64,000 bases of DNA from Candidatus Francisella endociliophora (GCF_000764555.1 NZ_CP009574.1:1922001-1986000); one strand, 5' to 3'. Counted from the stretch's first letter, positions 9,150 through 19,210 are shown. Numbers and translations: made by a program. Notes: generated by a model from the sequence alone, not told the origin.

Positions 9150-9899
9150 TTACTCCTGTGTTACGGGATAATTATTATTTAGCCAAGCTTGGATGCCACC
9201 TGCGATAGATACCACATTTGTATACCCCATTTTTTGTAGGTTTTGTGCAGCGAGTGCTGACCTAAAACCACTACCGCAATATAAGTAGATTCTTTGTTCC
9301 TTAAGAGGGATTAAATTTTCAATTTTTACTTCAAGCTGCCCTTTACTTAAATGCGCAGCTCCTTGGATATGAAACCTATCATATTCGGAATCTTCACGCA
9401 CATCAAAAATTACTCCGTCTAAATTGTTAGAACCCATTTTTTCATGTAGTTCTGTAACAGAGCACTCTTTGATTTGTGATTTTGCACTATTTACAAGTTT
9501 TAGAAATTCTACAGGTTTTTTCTCATTAGGAGAAATAGTAGGATAGCCATTTACATTCCAAGCTCTCCAACCACCATCAATAGATATTACATTTTTATAT
9601 CCTATATTTTGTAAGGCATCAGCTACAAGAGCAGACCTATAGCCACCACCACAATAAAAATACATTTTTTGATTTTTATTCGGTACAGCAGATTCAATAG
9701 CACTTTCAATAATTCCTTTACTTATATGTATCGCATTTGGAATATAGCCATTTGCGAATTCAGATTCATCACGAGTGTCTATAAGTAGACCATCAAGAGT
9801 TCCAGATTCATTCATTTTTTGAATATCATCAACAGTACATTCTTTGATTCTTGTTTTTGCATCATTTACTAGTTTTACAAATTCGGAAGAGTGTTGCAT
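9150..9899 (-). CDS. Tandem-domain rhodanese (sulfurtransferase)
   Basis: The 249-residue protein is two rhodanese domains in a row (about 1-122 and 130-249), evidently from an internal duplication. Each half begins with the same pattern ([10 protein letters not shown]... and [10 protein letters not shown]...). Each keeps a catalytic-site cysteine ([11 protein letters not shown] and [11 protein letters not shown]) and an equivalent late motif (IDGGWRAW and IAGGIQAW). Rhodaneses move sulfane sulfur from donors such as thiosulfate or persulfides to thiol acceptors. In many two-domain rhodaneses only the C-terminal cysteine remains; here both are present. No signal peptide is seen, so it is probably cytoplasmic. 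It is cotranscribed with ispF. Confidence 0.88.
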   Translation of the reverse strand: MQHSSEFVKLVNDAKTRIKECTVDDIQKMNESGTLDGLLIDTRDESEFANGYIPNAIHISKGIIESAIESAVPNKNQKMYFYCGGGYRSALVADALQNIGYKNVISIDGGWRAWNVNGYPTISPNEKKPVEFLKLVNSAKSQIKECSVTELHEKMGSNNLDGVIFDVREDSEYDRFHIQGAAHLSKGQLEVKIENLIPLKEQRIYLYCGSGFRSALAAQNLQKMGYTNVVSIAGGIQAWLNNNYPVTQE

Positions 9900-9986
9900 A
9901 GTTACACCTATTAAGTTGCTTAGATAACTTATATTTTATAGAGTAAATATAGAAAAAAGAATAAGTTTGACAGAATAAAGTTGAAA

Positions 9987-11459
9987 TTACCAAGCAGCGA
10001 TAGCTGCACCATTTGGATAATACTTTTCAGCTTCTTTTAGAACTTCTTTGTTATTTAAAGATTTAACATATTCTTTTAGTTTCTGATTATCTTTTTGAGA
10101 GTCTTGAACTGCAATAATATTAGCAAAAGGTGAGTCTTTAGGTTCAACAAAAATAGCATCTTTTAAACTTAACCCAGCTTTAGATATATAGTCATTATTA
10201 ACAATACCAATATCAACATCTCCTAGATTATTAGGGATTTGATCTGCTTGTAGGGCTACTATTTTTAATTTCTTAGGGTTACTAGCAATGCTATCAGTAG
10301 TTGCTTTCCAAGTTATACCATCTTTAAGTTTAATCAATCCTGCATCCTGTAAAATCATAAGAGCTCTACCTTGGTTTGTAGGGTCATTAGGGATTGCTAC
10401 AGTTGAACCAGCTTTGATATCTTTAATATTATCGTATTTTTTAGAAAACATTCCCATAGGATATAAGAAGGTCTTACCAATATAAGTTAATTTATAACCA
10501 AACTGTTTAACTTGATTCTCTAAGAAAGGAATATGTTGGAAAACATTAGCCTGTAACTCGCCATCATTTAGAGCTCTATTTGGGATATTATAATCACCAA
10601 ATGTTACAAGCTTGACGTCAAGATTATATTTTTCTTTAGCTATCTTTTGACTTAGTTTCATAATAGCATCTTGAGGAGGGCTTGTAATATAACCAACAGT
10701 TATTTCATTTGAGTCAGTTTTTACTACAGTATTTGAATAGAGCTGCATGCCACTAGCTCCTGCTAATATGAGAGTTACTAACCAAAGGGGAGTTAGCTTT
10801 TTCGCAGAGATTAGATAGTTACCGAAAGACTGAGTTAACTGAACAAGGATGACTAACATAATTACACCACCTAATAACAAAGTGTAATTACCATAGTTAT
10901 AACCTTTAAAATAAGTAAGATCACCAAGACCGCCACCGCCAACGATACCAGCCATAGCTGAGAATCCTATTAATGATATGCAAGTTAATGTTGCAGCATC
11001 AATCAGCAGGTTCTTAGACTCAGGTAAAAGCACTTTAAAGATAATTTGTCTTTGAGTAGCGCCCATAGCTCTGGCAGCTTCAATTAGACCTGTATCAACT
11101 TCACGAAGAGCTGATTCTGTTAATCTTGCATAAAATGGTAATGCTGCGATAGCTAAAGGAACTATAGAAGCTGTTGTGCCAATAGTTGTGCCAACAATTA
11201 ATCTTGTAAGAGGGTATAGTAAAATTAGAAGAATTATATAAGGAATACTTCTTGTTATGTTTATTATTATACCAAAAGTTTTATTAAATCCTTTGATAAG
11301 TACATTTTTACTATCTTGAGTAATATACAATAAAATGCCTAATAAAATACCACCAACCACAGCTACTAAAGTAGCTATGAAAACCATAAAGACAGTTTCC
11401 CATGTTGATTGAGCTATTAGGCTAAGCTCGTGTAAACTAAATATTGTCTGCTGTTGCAT
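9987..11459 (-). CDS. metIQ: Methionine ABC transporter, permease fused to substrate-binding domain
   Basis: One 490-residue chain joins two normally separate proteins. Residues about 1-215 are MetI, a membrane permease with about five helices and the EAA-type loop EAARAMGATQRQIIF near 125. After a hydrophobic segment (about 224-243), residues about 250-490 are a MetQ/NlpA-type binding protein (VGYITSPPQDAIMKLSQKIA, VFQHIPFLENQVKQFG). The linker helix replaces the lipoprotein signal that normally anchors MetQ in the periplasm. The gene overlaps the metN 3' end by 23 bases, so ATPase and permease-binding protein are translationally coupled. The system probably imports D/L-methionine. The frame is open throughout, so this is a real fusion and not a missed stop. 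Confidence 0.92.
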   Translation of the reverse strand: MQQQTIFSLHELSLIAQSTWETVFMVFIATLVAVVGGILLGILLYITQDSKNVLIKGFNKTFGIIINITRSIPYIILLILLYPLTRLIVGTTIGTTASIVPLAIAALPFYARLTESALREVDTGLIEAARAMGATQRQIIFKVLLPESKNLLIDAATLTCISLIGFSAMAGIVGGGGLGDLTYFKGYNYGNYTLLLGGVIMLVILVQLTQSFGNYLISAKKLTPLWLVTLILAGASGMQLYSNTVVKTDSNEITVGYITSPPQDAIMKLSQKIAKEKYNLDVKLVTFGDYNIPNRALNDGELQANVFQHIPFLENQVKQFGYKLTYIGKTFLYPMGMFSKKYDNIKDIKAGSTVAIPNDPTNQGRALMILQDAGLIKLKDGITWKATTDSIASNPKKLKIVALQADQIPNNLGDVDIGIVNNDYISKAGLSLKDAIFVEPKDSPFANIIAVQDSQKDNQKLKEYVKSLNNKEVLKEAEKYYPNGAAIAAW

Positions 11460-12489
11460 AACCTAGCACCTTTAAATTAACATCTTGGTTTGATAAGAAT
11501 TTTAGAGCATTTTCCCAATCTTGACGCTCACCTGTAACATGACAGATTGCAATACCAACTATTTGATCTTGGATTGTTTCAATATTTGCCTGAATAATAC
11601 TTGCTGTAGCATTAAATTGGCGAGATATCTCAGCAATGATAGGCATCTTGCCCTTATCACCATAAAAGGTGAGTTGTATTACAGGGTAAGTATTTTCATT
11701 ACTATATGGATTGTCATAAAGTTTTTTAGCCATAAAATCAGGAACTTTTGTATGAATACTTGTTTCAACAAATGATTTTGTAACAGGCATTTTAGGATCT
11801 AAGAAAATATCTAAAGTTTTTCCCATCTCAGGAATGCGACCTTTATCAATTATCGCAACACGGTCACAAATTTTTCTAACAACATCCATTTCATGAGTGA
11901 TAAGCACAATTGTTAACCCAAGCTCTTTATTTAGCCTCTTTAGTAAAGCTAATATTTGCTTAGTAGAGGTTGGGTCTAGTGCAGAGGTTGCTTCATCTGA
12001 AAGTAGTACCAAAGGGTTAAGTGCAAGAGCTCTAGCAATAGCTACTTTTTGTTTTTGGCCACCGCTTAGTTCTTGAGGATAGGCTTCAGCTTTATTTGGA
12101 AGTTCAACTAGATCGAGAAGCTCAAAAACACGTTTTTTAATTTCTGCTTTTGGTACTCCTTGGATCTCTAAAGGAAGAGCTATATTTTCAAAGACATTAC
12201 GTGATGAGAGTAGGTTAAAATGTTGAAATATCATTGCAACTTTTTTACGAAAATCTCTAAGTTGTTTCGGATTTTTCTTAGTGATATTTTCATCAGCAAT
12301 AAAAATTGAACCATCAGTTGGCTGCTCAAGTAGATTTAAACATCTTAAAAGGGAGCTCTTACCTGCGCCACTATGACCAATAATGCCAAATATTTCACCT
12401 TGATTAATTTCAAGGTTAATATTATCAAGAACAAGGTTACTAGTGTTATTTGTTCTATATTCTTTTTTTAAATTTTTAATTTGTATCAT
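11437..12489 (-). CDS. metN: Methionine ABC transporter ATP-binding protein
   Basis: The 350-residue protein is a complete MetN. Walker A GHSGAGKSS is near residue 38, the Q-loop FQHFNLL near 88, the signature LSGGQKQKVAIARAL near 141, Walker B LLSDEAT near 163 and the H-loop ITHEMD near 197. A C-terminal NIL/ACT-like regulatory domain (about 270-345) is present; in characterised MetN it binds methionine and shuts down transport. The gene overlaps plsY at its 5' end by 14 bases and metIQ at its 3' end by 23 bases, so all three read as one operon. Confidence 0.95.
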   Translation of the reverse strand: MIQIKNLKKEYRTNNTSNLVLDNINLEINQGEIFGIIGHSGAGKSSLLRCLNLLEQPTDGSIFIADENITKKNPKQLRDFRKKVAMIFQHFNLLSSRNVFENIALPLEIQGVPKAEIKKRVFELLDLVELPNKAEAYPQELSGGQKQKVAIARALALNPLVLLSDEATSALDPTSTKQILALLKRLNKELGLTIVLITHEMDVVRKICDRVAIIDKGRIPEMGKTLDIFLDPKMPVTKSFVETSIHTKVPDFMAKKLYDNPYSNENTYPVIQLTFYGDKGKMPIIAEISRQFNATASIIQANIETIQDQIVGIAICHVTGERQDWENALKFLSNQDVNLKVLGYATADNI

Positions 12490-13090
12490 TCTTAGCCTTA
12501 GCTTTATCGCCTATTTTGCTTTCTTGACCACTAATTAATCTTTGGATATTTCCACTATGCTTAACTAGTACAATTATAGCTATTATTAAAAATGGAGTTG
12601 CTGTTACAAAATCTGATGTGAATATTACAGAAAAACTTGCTATAACTGTAGCAACTAAAGCAGATAGAGAAGAATAACGTGTAATAACTGCGACACAAAC
12701 CCAAGTAATTACAAAAATTAAACCTAGAACTAGGCTAAAGCCAAATAATGTTCCTATAAGCGTAGCGACTCCTTTGCCACCTTTAAATCCAAAAAATATA
12801 GGAAAAACATGACCAAGAATAGCATAAAGAGCTGTACAAGCAGTTATAAACTCATTATGGGTGAGAACTTTTGCAATAATTACTGGAGCTAACCCTTTTA
12901 ATATATCAAAAGCAAGCGTGATGATTGCGGGTATTTTACCACCAATTCTAAGTACATTTGTGGTTCCAGGGTTACCAGAACCAACACTTCTTGGTGATGG
13001 TAATCTAAATATATAACATACAATAATAGCACTATTTATTGATCCTAAAAGATAAGCAAATATTAGGATGCTGAAGTTTAAAAAGTCCAT
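12476..13090 (-). CDS. plsY: Acyl-phosphate:glycerol-3-phosphate acyltransferase
   Basis: The 204-residue integral membrane protein matches PlsY. It has about five hydrophobic segments and conserved cytoplasmic motifs: GSINSA near residue 16, GSGNPGTTNVLR near 37-48 and GFKGGKGVAT near 98-107. The enzyme transfers an acyl group from acyl-phosphate to glycerol-3-phosphate, making lysophosphatidate, the first step in phospholipid synthesis. It heads the plsY-metN-metIQ cluster. The C-terminus is a short charged tail. Its 154-base upstream region is shared with divergent tgt. Confidence 0.95.
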   Translation of the reverse strand: MDFLNFSILIFAYLLGSINSAIIVCYIFRLPSPRSVGSGNPGTTNVLRIGGKIPAIITLAFDILKGLAPVIIAKVLTHNEFITACTALYAILGHVFPIFFGFKGGKGVATLIGTLFGFSLVLGLIFVITWVCVAVITRYSSLSALVATVIASFSVIFTSDFVTATPFLIIAIIVLVKHSGNIQRLISGQESKIGDKAKAKNDTN

Positions 13091-13229
13091 GTGGCTCCTT
13101 TATTTTTATAAAATTATTTGTTCTATTATAAGGGATAATACTATCTCGGCAATATCTTGGCTAGCTATTTTTATAACTTTGTTATACGATTACTACCTTA
13201 AAAAATATATTCACTAATATTTATTCTGA

Positions 13230-14348
<1,119 letters not shown>

Positions 14349-14356
14349 GAGTAAAT

Positions 14357-14929
14357 ATGAAAAGCTTATTAATTGTTGCAGACTTTATAAATGAAATAGT
14401 TGATGAGAAGGGTGCTTTTGGTGCTCATAATGCGCAAAGAATAAAAGATGATAATACTATACAAAAAGCGAATCAATTAATTTCTTGGGCGAGAAAAAAT
14501 AATGTTCAAATTGCACATGTAAAAGTTGGCTTTAGTAAAAGCTATAATGAATGCTCAAAAGTATCTCCAATGTTTAAGCAAGCTCCAGAATATGGTGTTT
14601 TAAAGTTAGATACTTGGGCAACGCAGTTTCATGCTGATATGGATGTTCAAGATCAGGACATAATTATCACAAAACATCGTGTAAGCGCTCTTTATGGTAC
14701 AGATCTTGAAGCTATTTTAAAATATAACAATATTGAGCATGTTGTTATATGCGGTGTGTCGACAAGTTTTGTTGTTGAATCGACTGTTAGAGAATTACAT
14801 GACCGTGATTATAAAGTTACAGTAGTTGCTGATGCCTGTAATGCAGCTACGCAAGAAGCACATGATGCTAGTTTAGCAAACTTATCTCGTATTGCTGATG
14901 TTATCGGTGTTGAGCAAGTGATAGGCTAA
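14357..14929 (+). CDS. Isochorismatase-family cysteine hydrolase
   Basis: The 190-residue protein is a compact isochorismatase-fold hydrolase. The usual catalytic triad can be read: Asp in IVADFINEIVDE (about residue 9), Lys in ITKHRVSALYGTDL (about 105) and Cys in HVVICGVSTSFVVEST (about 131). The family includes nicotinamidases, N-carbamoyl hydrolases and true isochorismatases. The sequence does not tell which reaction this one performs, and no siderophore or nicotinamide genes adjoin it. It lies 8 bases after tgt with GGAG upstream of its ATG, so it is probably the second gene of that operon. Confidence 0.85.
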   Translation: MKSLLIVADFINEIVDEKGAFGAHNAQRIKDDNTIQKANQLISWARKNNVQIAHVKVGFSKSYNECSKVSPMFKQAPEYGVLKLDTWATQFHADMDVQDQDIIITKHRVSALYGTDLEAILKYNNIEHVVICGVSTSFVVESTVRELHDRDYKVTVVADACNAATQEAHDASLANLSRIADVIGVEQVIG

Positions 14930-14956
14930 AAATATCAAAAATATGAGCGAAACTAA

Positions 14957-14984
14957 TTGACATTATCTAATGCTAATATATAAT
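14957..14984 (+). promoter_or_regulatory. Sigma-70 promoter of the tRNA-Val gene
   Basis: A consensus -35 TTGACA (14957-14962) is separated by 16 bases from a consensus -10 TATAAT (14979-14984). The mature tRNA begins 12 bases after the -10 box, consistent with a very short leader. Confidence 0.85.
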
Positions 14985-14995
14985 ACTTTCCTATC

Positions 14996-15071
14996 GGGTG
15001 CATAGCTCAGCTGGGAGAGCATCGCCCTTACAAGGCGAGGGTCGGGGGTTCGAACCCCTCTGCACCCACCA
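14996..15071 (+). tRNA. tRNA-Val (anticodon TAC)
   Basis: A 76-base cloverleaf folds cleanly. The acceptor stem GGGTGCA pairs with TGCACCC, the D stem is GCTC/GAGC, and the anticodon stem TCGCC/GGCGA carries the loop CTTACAA, giving anticodon TAC for valine. The TTCGAAC T-loop region is present and the CCA end is encoded. It stands alone with its own promoter and terminator. Confidence 0.98.
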
Positions 15072-15078
15072 CGATACG

Positions 15079-15105
15079 AAAAGGCGGTTTTATACCGCCT
15101 TTTTT
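15079..15105 (+). terminator. Rho-independent terminator after tRNA-Val
   Basis: A hairpin with stem AAAAGGCGGT / ACCGCCTTTT and a six-base loop is followed by a T run. It starts 8 bases after the tRNA CCA end. Confidence 0.9.
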
Positions 15106-15185
15106 GTTTCTAATATTGTTATCACTGCTTCACAAAACTGTGCTAGACTTTTTCTGATAGGTTTTCAAAACTATAGGAGAAAATT

Positions 15186-15836
15186 ATGAGAAAAGTTTTA
15201 CCAATATCATTAGCAGTTTTGTTTGGTTCATTATTAGTTAGCTGCAGCAGCTCAAACTCAAGTGATACGGAATCACAACAAACTGATACTCAAGCTGTTG
15301 CACAGCAGTCTACTCAAGAAGTTGCAACAAATAATGATAATATTTGTCCAACAGGTCAGCAAGTTAAAACAATAGATATGCAAGATATGACTTTTTTATA
15401 CTTTAAATATGAAGATCATATTTGTGCAACATTAAAAGTTGATCTAGATAAAGATAAAACAAAAGATTGGTCAAAAGATGGTAGTGGTTGGTTTGCTGCT
15501 GGTTTTGGTGCACCAACAATGAAAGGCTCAAATATGTTTATTTTTGTACCTACTAATACTGATACAAAAGATACTCAGTATGATGTTTTTGCTAATATTG
15601 GAGGAGCTTATGGACCAACTAAACCTCTAGATACAAAACCAGCAGATGGTCAGATATCCTTATTATCTTCATCTTTAGGGCAAGTGAGTTTTGCTATTTA
15701 TCCTAACAACGTTGATGGGGTAAATATTGAGGATAAAAAAGTTGATATGATTTTTTCTCATTCAAAAGCAGGTGCTACAGAGTTTGCTCCTGGACATATC
15801 GCTAAATATGATGGTTTAGCAATGGATTTTGAATAA
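15186..15836 (+). CDS. Putative lipoprotein with a possible DOMON-like domain
   Basis: The 216-residue protein starts with a lipoprotein signal: MRK, a hydrophobic stretch, then LLVSC at residues 16-20, with Cys20 as the lipidation site. A Ser/Thr/Gln-rich linker (about 21-50) follows. The rest is a single domain with SGWFAAGFGAP near 98, then MKGSNMFIFVP near 109, and FAPGHIAKYDG near the C-terminus. That pattern (GW-GFG, a Met-containing strand, late His) is reminiscent of DOMON domains, which bind haem or sugars; this is only a hint. Three more cysteines or fewer are visible in the mature part. Function unknown; it stands between tRNA-Val and rlmD. Confidence 0.75.
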   Translation: MRKVLPISLAVLFGSLLVSCSSSNSSDTESQQTDTQAVAQQSTQEVATNNDNICPTGQQVKTIDMQDMTFLYFKYEDHICATLKVDLDKDKTKDWSKDGSGWFAAGFGAPTMKGSNMFIFVPTNTDTKDTQYDVFANIGGAYGPTKPLDTKPADGQISLLSSSLGQVSFAIYPNNVDGVNIEDKKVDMIFSHSKAGATEFAPGHIAKYDGLAMDFE

Positions 15837-15926
15837 TATAAAATAGGCTTCATAAGTTATTCTTTAAGTTGTATTTGAATGGCTAATTAAATACAATTAT
15901 CTTAATATTTTTCAGTTAAATTATTT

Positions 15927-17273
15927 ATGGGACGATCTAGAAGAAGAAAGCTCAAAGAGGGTATCTTTGATGCTGAAATTATATCTCTTAGCCACGATGG
16001 TAGAGGCATTGCAAAAATTGATGGTAAAACAACTTTTATACCTTTTACTTTACCAGGTGAAATAGTTAAATTTGAATACACATTTTCAAAAGCTAAATTT
16101 GATGAAGGTAAAGTTGTAGAGTATATTAAAAAATCTCCAAGTAGAGTTGAGCCTCCTTGTGCTCATTTTGAGATGTGCGGTGGTTGTAGTTTGCAGCATA
16201 TGTCTACAGGTGCTCAAATAGAACATAAGCAACAAACTTTATTAAATCAATTAAAATATATTGGTAATGGGGTTCAGCCTCAAAATATTTTAGAACCGTT
16301 ACTTACAAATAATACAGAAGGCTATCGCAATAAAGCGCGTCTTGGTGTTCGATATGTTACAAAGAAAGAAAAAATACTAGTTGGCTTCAGAGAGCGTAAC
16401 GGTAGATTCTTAGCAGATATTGATAAATGTATAGTTTTAAATCCATTGGTGGGTGAAAAGATTACTCAGATAGCTGAGTTTATAGAAACCTTATCTATAT
16501 ACAAGCATATAGCTCAACTTGAGATTGCAATTGATGATCATCAACCTGCTATTATTGTTAGACATCTTGAGCCTTTTGTGAATGAAGATCTTGATAAGTT
16601 GAGAGCTTTTGGGCAAGAAAATAACTATTGGGTCTATTTACAATCTAAAGGACCAGATACTATCTTTAGATTATATCCAGAAAAAAATGTTGAGCCTACA
16701 AAATTAAGTTATCAACCTATTGAAGGTATAGAAATTAATTACGAGCCTAGTGATTTTACTCAGGTAAATAATGATATAAATAAAAAAATGATTAAAAGAG
16801 CAATTGAGCTTTTAGATATATCAGAAAATGATTCTATTATAGATTTATTTTGTGGGCTTGGTAATTTCACTTTGCCAATTTCTCAAAAAGCAAAATCTGT
16901 AATAGGTGTTGAGGGTGAGCAAACAATGGTTCAAAGAGCTATTGAAACCTCTCAAAAAAACAATATTACAAACACCAAATTCTATGCTGCTAATCTTTTT
17001 GAAAGCTTTGAAGATAAAGAGTGGTTCAATAACTTTGAGTATAATAAAATGCTTCTTGATCCGCCAAGAGCAGGTGCACAAGAGGTATGTAGCAATATCG
17101 AAAAATTTAATGTTGATCGTATAGTTTATGTTTCGTGTGATACCGCTACCTTAGCTAGAGATGCAGGGATTTTAGTTAATGAAAAGGGTTATAAACTTAT
17201 AAGTGCTGGAGTAATGGATATGTTTCCGCATACCATGCATGTTGAATCAATAGCTGTATTTGAAAAAGTTTAG
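15927..17273 (+). CDS. rlmD: 23S rRNA (uracil(1939)-C(5))-methyltransferase
   Basis: The 448-residue protein fits RlmD (RumA). An N-terminal TRAM domain (about 8-65) is followed by the iron-sulfur cysteines in PPCAHFEMCGGCSLQHM (about 76-92), with a fourth Cys in DKCIVLNP. The SAM-binding motif DLFCGLGNFTLPIS is near 306. The late motifs LLDPPRAGA and VYVSCDTATLARD carry the catalytic nucleophile Cys. The choice of RlmD over RlmC or TrmA rests on the TRAM domain plus the 4Fe-4S cysteines. It is followed after 9 bases by the ROK kinase pair. Confidence 0.92.
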   Translation: MGRSRRRKLKEGIFDAEIISLSHDGRGIAKIDGKTTFIPFTLPGEIVKFEYTFSKAKFDEGKVVEYIKKSPSRVEPPCAHFEMCGGCSLQHMSTGAQIEHKQQTLLNQLKYIGNGVQPQNILEPLLTNNTEGYRNKARLGVRYVTKKEKILVGFRERNGRFLADIDKCIVLNPLVGEKITQIAEFIETLSIYKHIAQLEIAIDDHQPAIIVRHLEPFVNEDLDKLRAFGQENNYWVYLQSKGPDTIFRLYPEKNVEPTKLSYQPIEGIEINYEPSDFTQVNNDINKKMIKRAIELLDISENDSIIDLFCGLGNFTLPISQKAKSVIGVEGEQTMVQRAIETSQKNNITNTKFYAANLFESFEDKEWFNNFEYNKMLLDPPRAGAQEVCSNIEKFNVDRIVYVSCDTATLARDAGILVNEKGYKLISAGVMDMFPHTMHVESIAVFEKV

Positions 17274-17282
17274 GAGAATTTT

Positions 17283-18248
17283 ATGTATATAGGTTTAGAT
17301 ATTGGTGGCACTAATATTTCAGCTGGTATTTTTGATGAGCAGAAAAATTTACTTAATACCGCAAAAGTTAAGTCAAAAGGCAAAAGTGACTCGGATGTTG
17401 TTCTTGGTCAGATTTTTAAAGTTATTGGTAAGCTCTTGGATGACTCAAATAAAGATAAAATCAAAGCTATAGGTATTGGCATAGCAGGTTTTGTTGATTC
17501 AAAAAAAGGTGTATTAAATTTTAGTGCGAATATTAATTTAAATGGGATAAACATTGTTCAAGAAGTTACTCAAAAGTTTAATAATGTACCAGTTTTTCTT
17601 GAGAATGATGTTAATGTTGGCGTTATAGGTGAATGGAAATACGGTGTCGGTAGAGGCCATAAAAATATAGTAGGTATATTTGCGGGTACTGGTATTGGTG
17701 GTGGTTTAGTAATACACGATAAGTTTCTCTATGGCGAGACTGGTGGCGCTGGTGCAGTTGGTCATGTCACTATCAATAGCCAAGGCCCATATTGCGGAAG
17801 TTGTGGCTCACAAGGATGTGTTGAAACTTATGCAGGTAAAGTTGGCATGGAGAATAGAATTATGAATCTGCATAAGAAGGGTGTTAAAAGCATTCTGATA
17901 GATTCTGTACTTGAGAATAATGGCAAACTAAAAGGGTCTCACTTAAAGAAAGCCTTAGAGGCTAAAGATCCAGTAGCTATCGATATTGCAAATATTGCGA
18001 TGACAAATTTAGGTGTTGCTGTCGCTAATTATATTAATCTTTTAAATCCATCAATGATTCTGTTCGGTGGTGGAATTATGGAAGCAATAGGTCAAGAGTA
18101 TTTAGATGTGATTTATCAGTCTTGCTCAAAATATGCTTTTAAAACTATGTTAGATGCTTGTGAATTAAAGATCGCAACTCTAGGCGATAATTCAGGTGTA
18201 TATGGAGCTATGGATATAGCATTTAATAGACTACAAGGAAATTGGTAA
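17283..18248 (+). CDS. ROK-family sugar kinase (first of a tandem pair)
   Basis: The 321-residue protein has the ROK layout. The phosphate-binding GLDIGGTNISAGIFD is at 4-18, LENDVNVG near 113, the second phosphate motif GIFAGTGIGGG near 138, and the ROK signature GPYCGSCGSQGCVETYAG near 170-187. That signature, with an upstream His, supplies the Cys3-His zinc site. Family members phosphorylate glucose, fructose, N-acetylglucosamine or N-acetylmannosamine; the substrate cannot be told from sequence. Its stop codon overlaps the next gene's start as TAATG. In a genome window with two secreted chitinases, an amino-sugar kinase would make sense, but that is speculation. Confidence 0.88.
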   Translation: MYIGLDIGGTNISAGIFDEQKNLLNTAKVKSKGKSDSDVVLGQIFKVIGKLLDDSNKDKIKAIGIGIAGFVDSKKGVLNFSANINLNGINIVQEVTQKFNNVPVFLENDVNVGVIGEWKYGVGRGHKNIVGIFAGTGIGGGLVIHDKFLYGETGGAGAVGHVTINSQGPYCGSCGSQGCVETYAGKVGMENRIMNLHKKGVKSILIDSVLENNGKLKGSHLKKALEAKDPVAIDIANIAMTNLGVAVANYINLLNPSMILFGGGIMEAIGQEYLDVIYQSCSKYAFKTMLDACELKIATLGDNSGVYGAMDIAFNRLQGNW

Positions 18249-19195
18249 TGTATATAGGTGTTGATATTGGCGGCTCTAATATGGCTGCTGGACTATTTGA
18301 TGAAAATAAAAAGCTAGTAGCAACTGCGAAAGTTAAATCAAAAGCAAAAGATGTAACTGAAGTTGTTTTAGGACAGTTGTTTAAAGTTATTGATAAACTA
18401 ACTGTGGATATTTCTACAGGAAAAAGTTTAAAGGGAATCGGTATAGGTGTTGCTGGACTTATTGATAAAAAAACATCAGTAGTGCGCAGAAGTGTTAATA
18501 TCAATATCAATGGTGTTAATCTAAAAAAAATTCTTGAAGAAAAATATAAAGTCTTAGCAGAAGTTGATAATGATGTAAATGTTGGTATCTTAGGTGAAGC
18601 TAAGTATGGCGCAGGAGTAGGTTGTGATGATATCGTTGGTGCTTTTGTTGGCACTGGTATTGGTGGTGGCTTGGTATTAAACGGTAAGCTTTATACTGGG
18701 AATAGTGGTTTGGCAGCAGAACTTGGTCATACTGTTATCAAACAAGGAGGAGCATATTGTCCAGGTTGTGGTTCACAAGGTTGTCTAGAAGCTTATGCAG
18801 GTAAAGTGGGTATTGAAAAGAAAATAGAAAATCTTGCTAAAAAAAGAATCTCAAGTACCCTTATTGATCTAGTAGTTGAGAATGATGGCAAGCTGAAAAG
18901 TAGCCATATTAAAAAAGCACTTGAAGACAATGATGAAATAGCAAAAGATATTCTCAGTGAGGCTATGGAATATCTAGGTGCAGGGCTTGGAAGTTCTCTT
19001 AATATGATTAACCCATCTATGGTTATCTTAGGAGGTGGAGTTATGGAAGCAATAGGCGAGCAGTACTTGCCTTTAATTAAAAGGGCAGCTATGAGAAATT
19101 CTTTTGCAGATATATTTGCAGAATGCGATTTTAAATTAGCCAAACTTGGTGATCAGGCTGGTATTTATGGGGCTATGGAGCTTGTGGCTATTTAA
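18248..19195 (+). CDS. ROK-family sugar kinase (second of a tandem pair)
   Basis: The 315-residue protein is a paralogue of its upstream neighbour. It shares VDIGGSNMAAGLFD near the N-terminus, LAEVDNDVNVG near 107, AFVGTGIGGG near 134 and the zinc motif GAYCPGCGSQGCLEAYAG near 167-184. The ATG at 18248 is chosen because AAGGAA lies 7 bases upstream and it shares its first base with the previous gene's TAA; an in-frame TTG at 18242 is too close to that site. The overlap implies translational coupling. Two diverged copies kept side by side suggest different sugar preferences or a heteromer; neither can be shown here. Confidence 0.87.
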   Translation: MYIGVDIGGSNMAAGLFDENKKLVATAKVKSKAKDVTEVVLGQLFKVIDKLTVDISTGKSLKGIGIGVAGLIDKKTSVVRRSVNININGVNLKKILEEKYKVLAEVDNDVNVGILGEAKYGAGVGCDDIVGAFVGTGIGGGLVLNGKLYTGNSGLAAELGHTVIKQGGAYCPGCGSQGCLEAYAGKVGIEKKIENLAKKRISSTLIDLVVENDGKLKSSHIKKALEDNDEIAKDILSEAMEYLGAGLGSSLNMINPSMVILGGGVMEAIGEQYLPLIKRAAMRNSFADIFAECDFKLAKLGDQAGIYGAMELVAI

Positions 19196-19210
19196 TAGGG
19201 GTTTAAAACA

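Noticed and set aside
11430-11465. Overlap of metN and metIQ considered as a frameshift
   Set aside because: Both frames are complete with intact family motifs at both ends; a 23-base overlap is ordinary coupling.
14941-15110. tRNA-Val considered as an integration site for a mobile element
   Set aside because: No integrase gene, no repeated tRNA 3' end and ordinary housekeeping genes on both sides.
14998-15189. 63-codon ORF starting inside tRNA-Val
   Set aside because: It is the tRNA and terminator read as protein, without a ribosome-binding site.
18223-18654. 143-codon minus-strand ORF opposite the second ROK kinase
   Set aside because: Pro/Thr/Ser-rich antisense shadow of the kinase frame.
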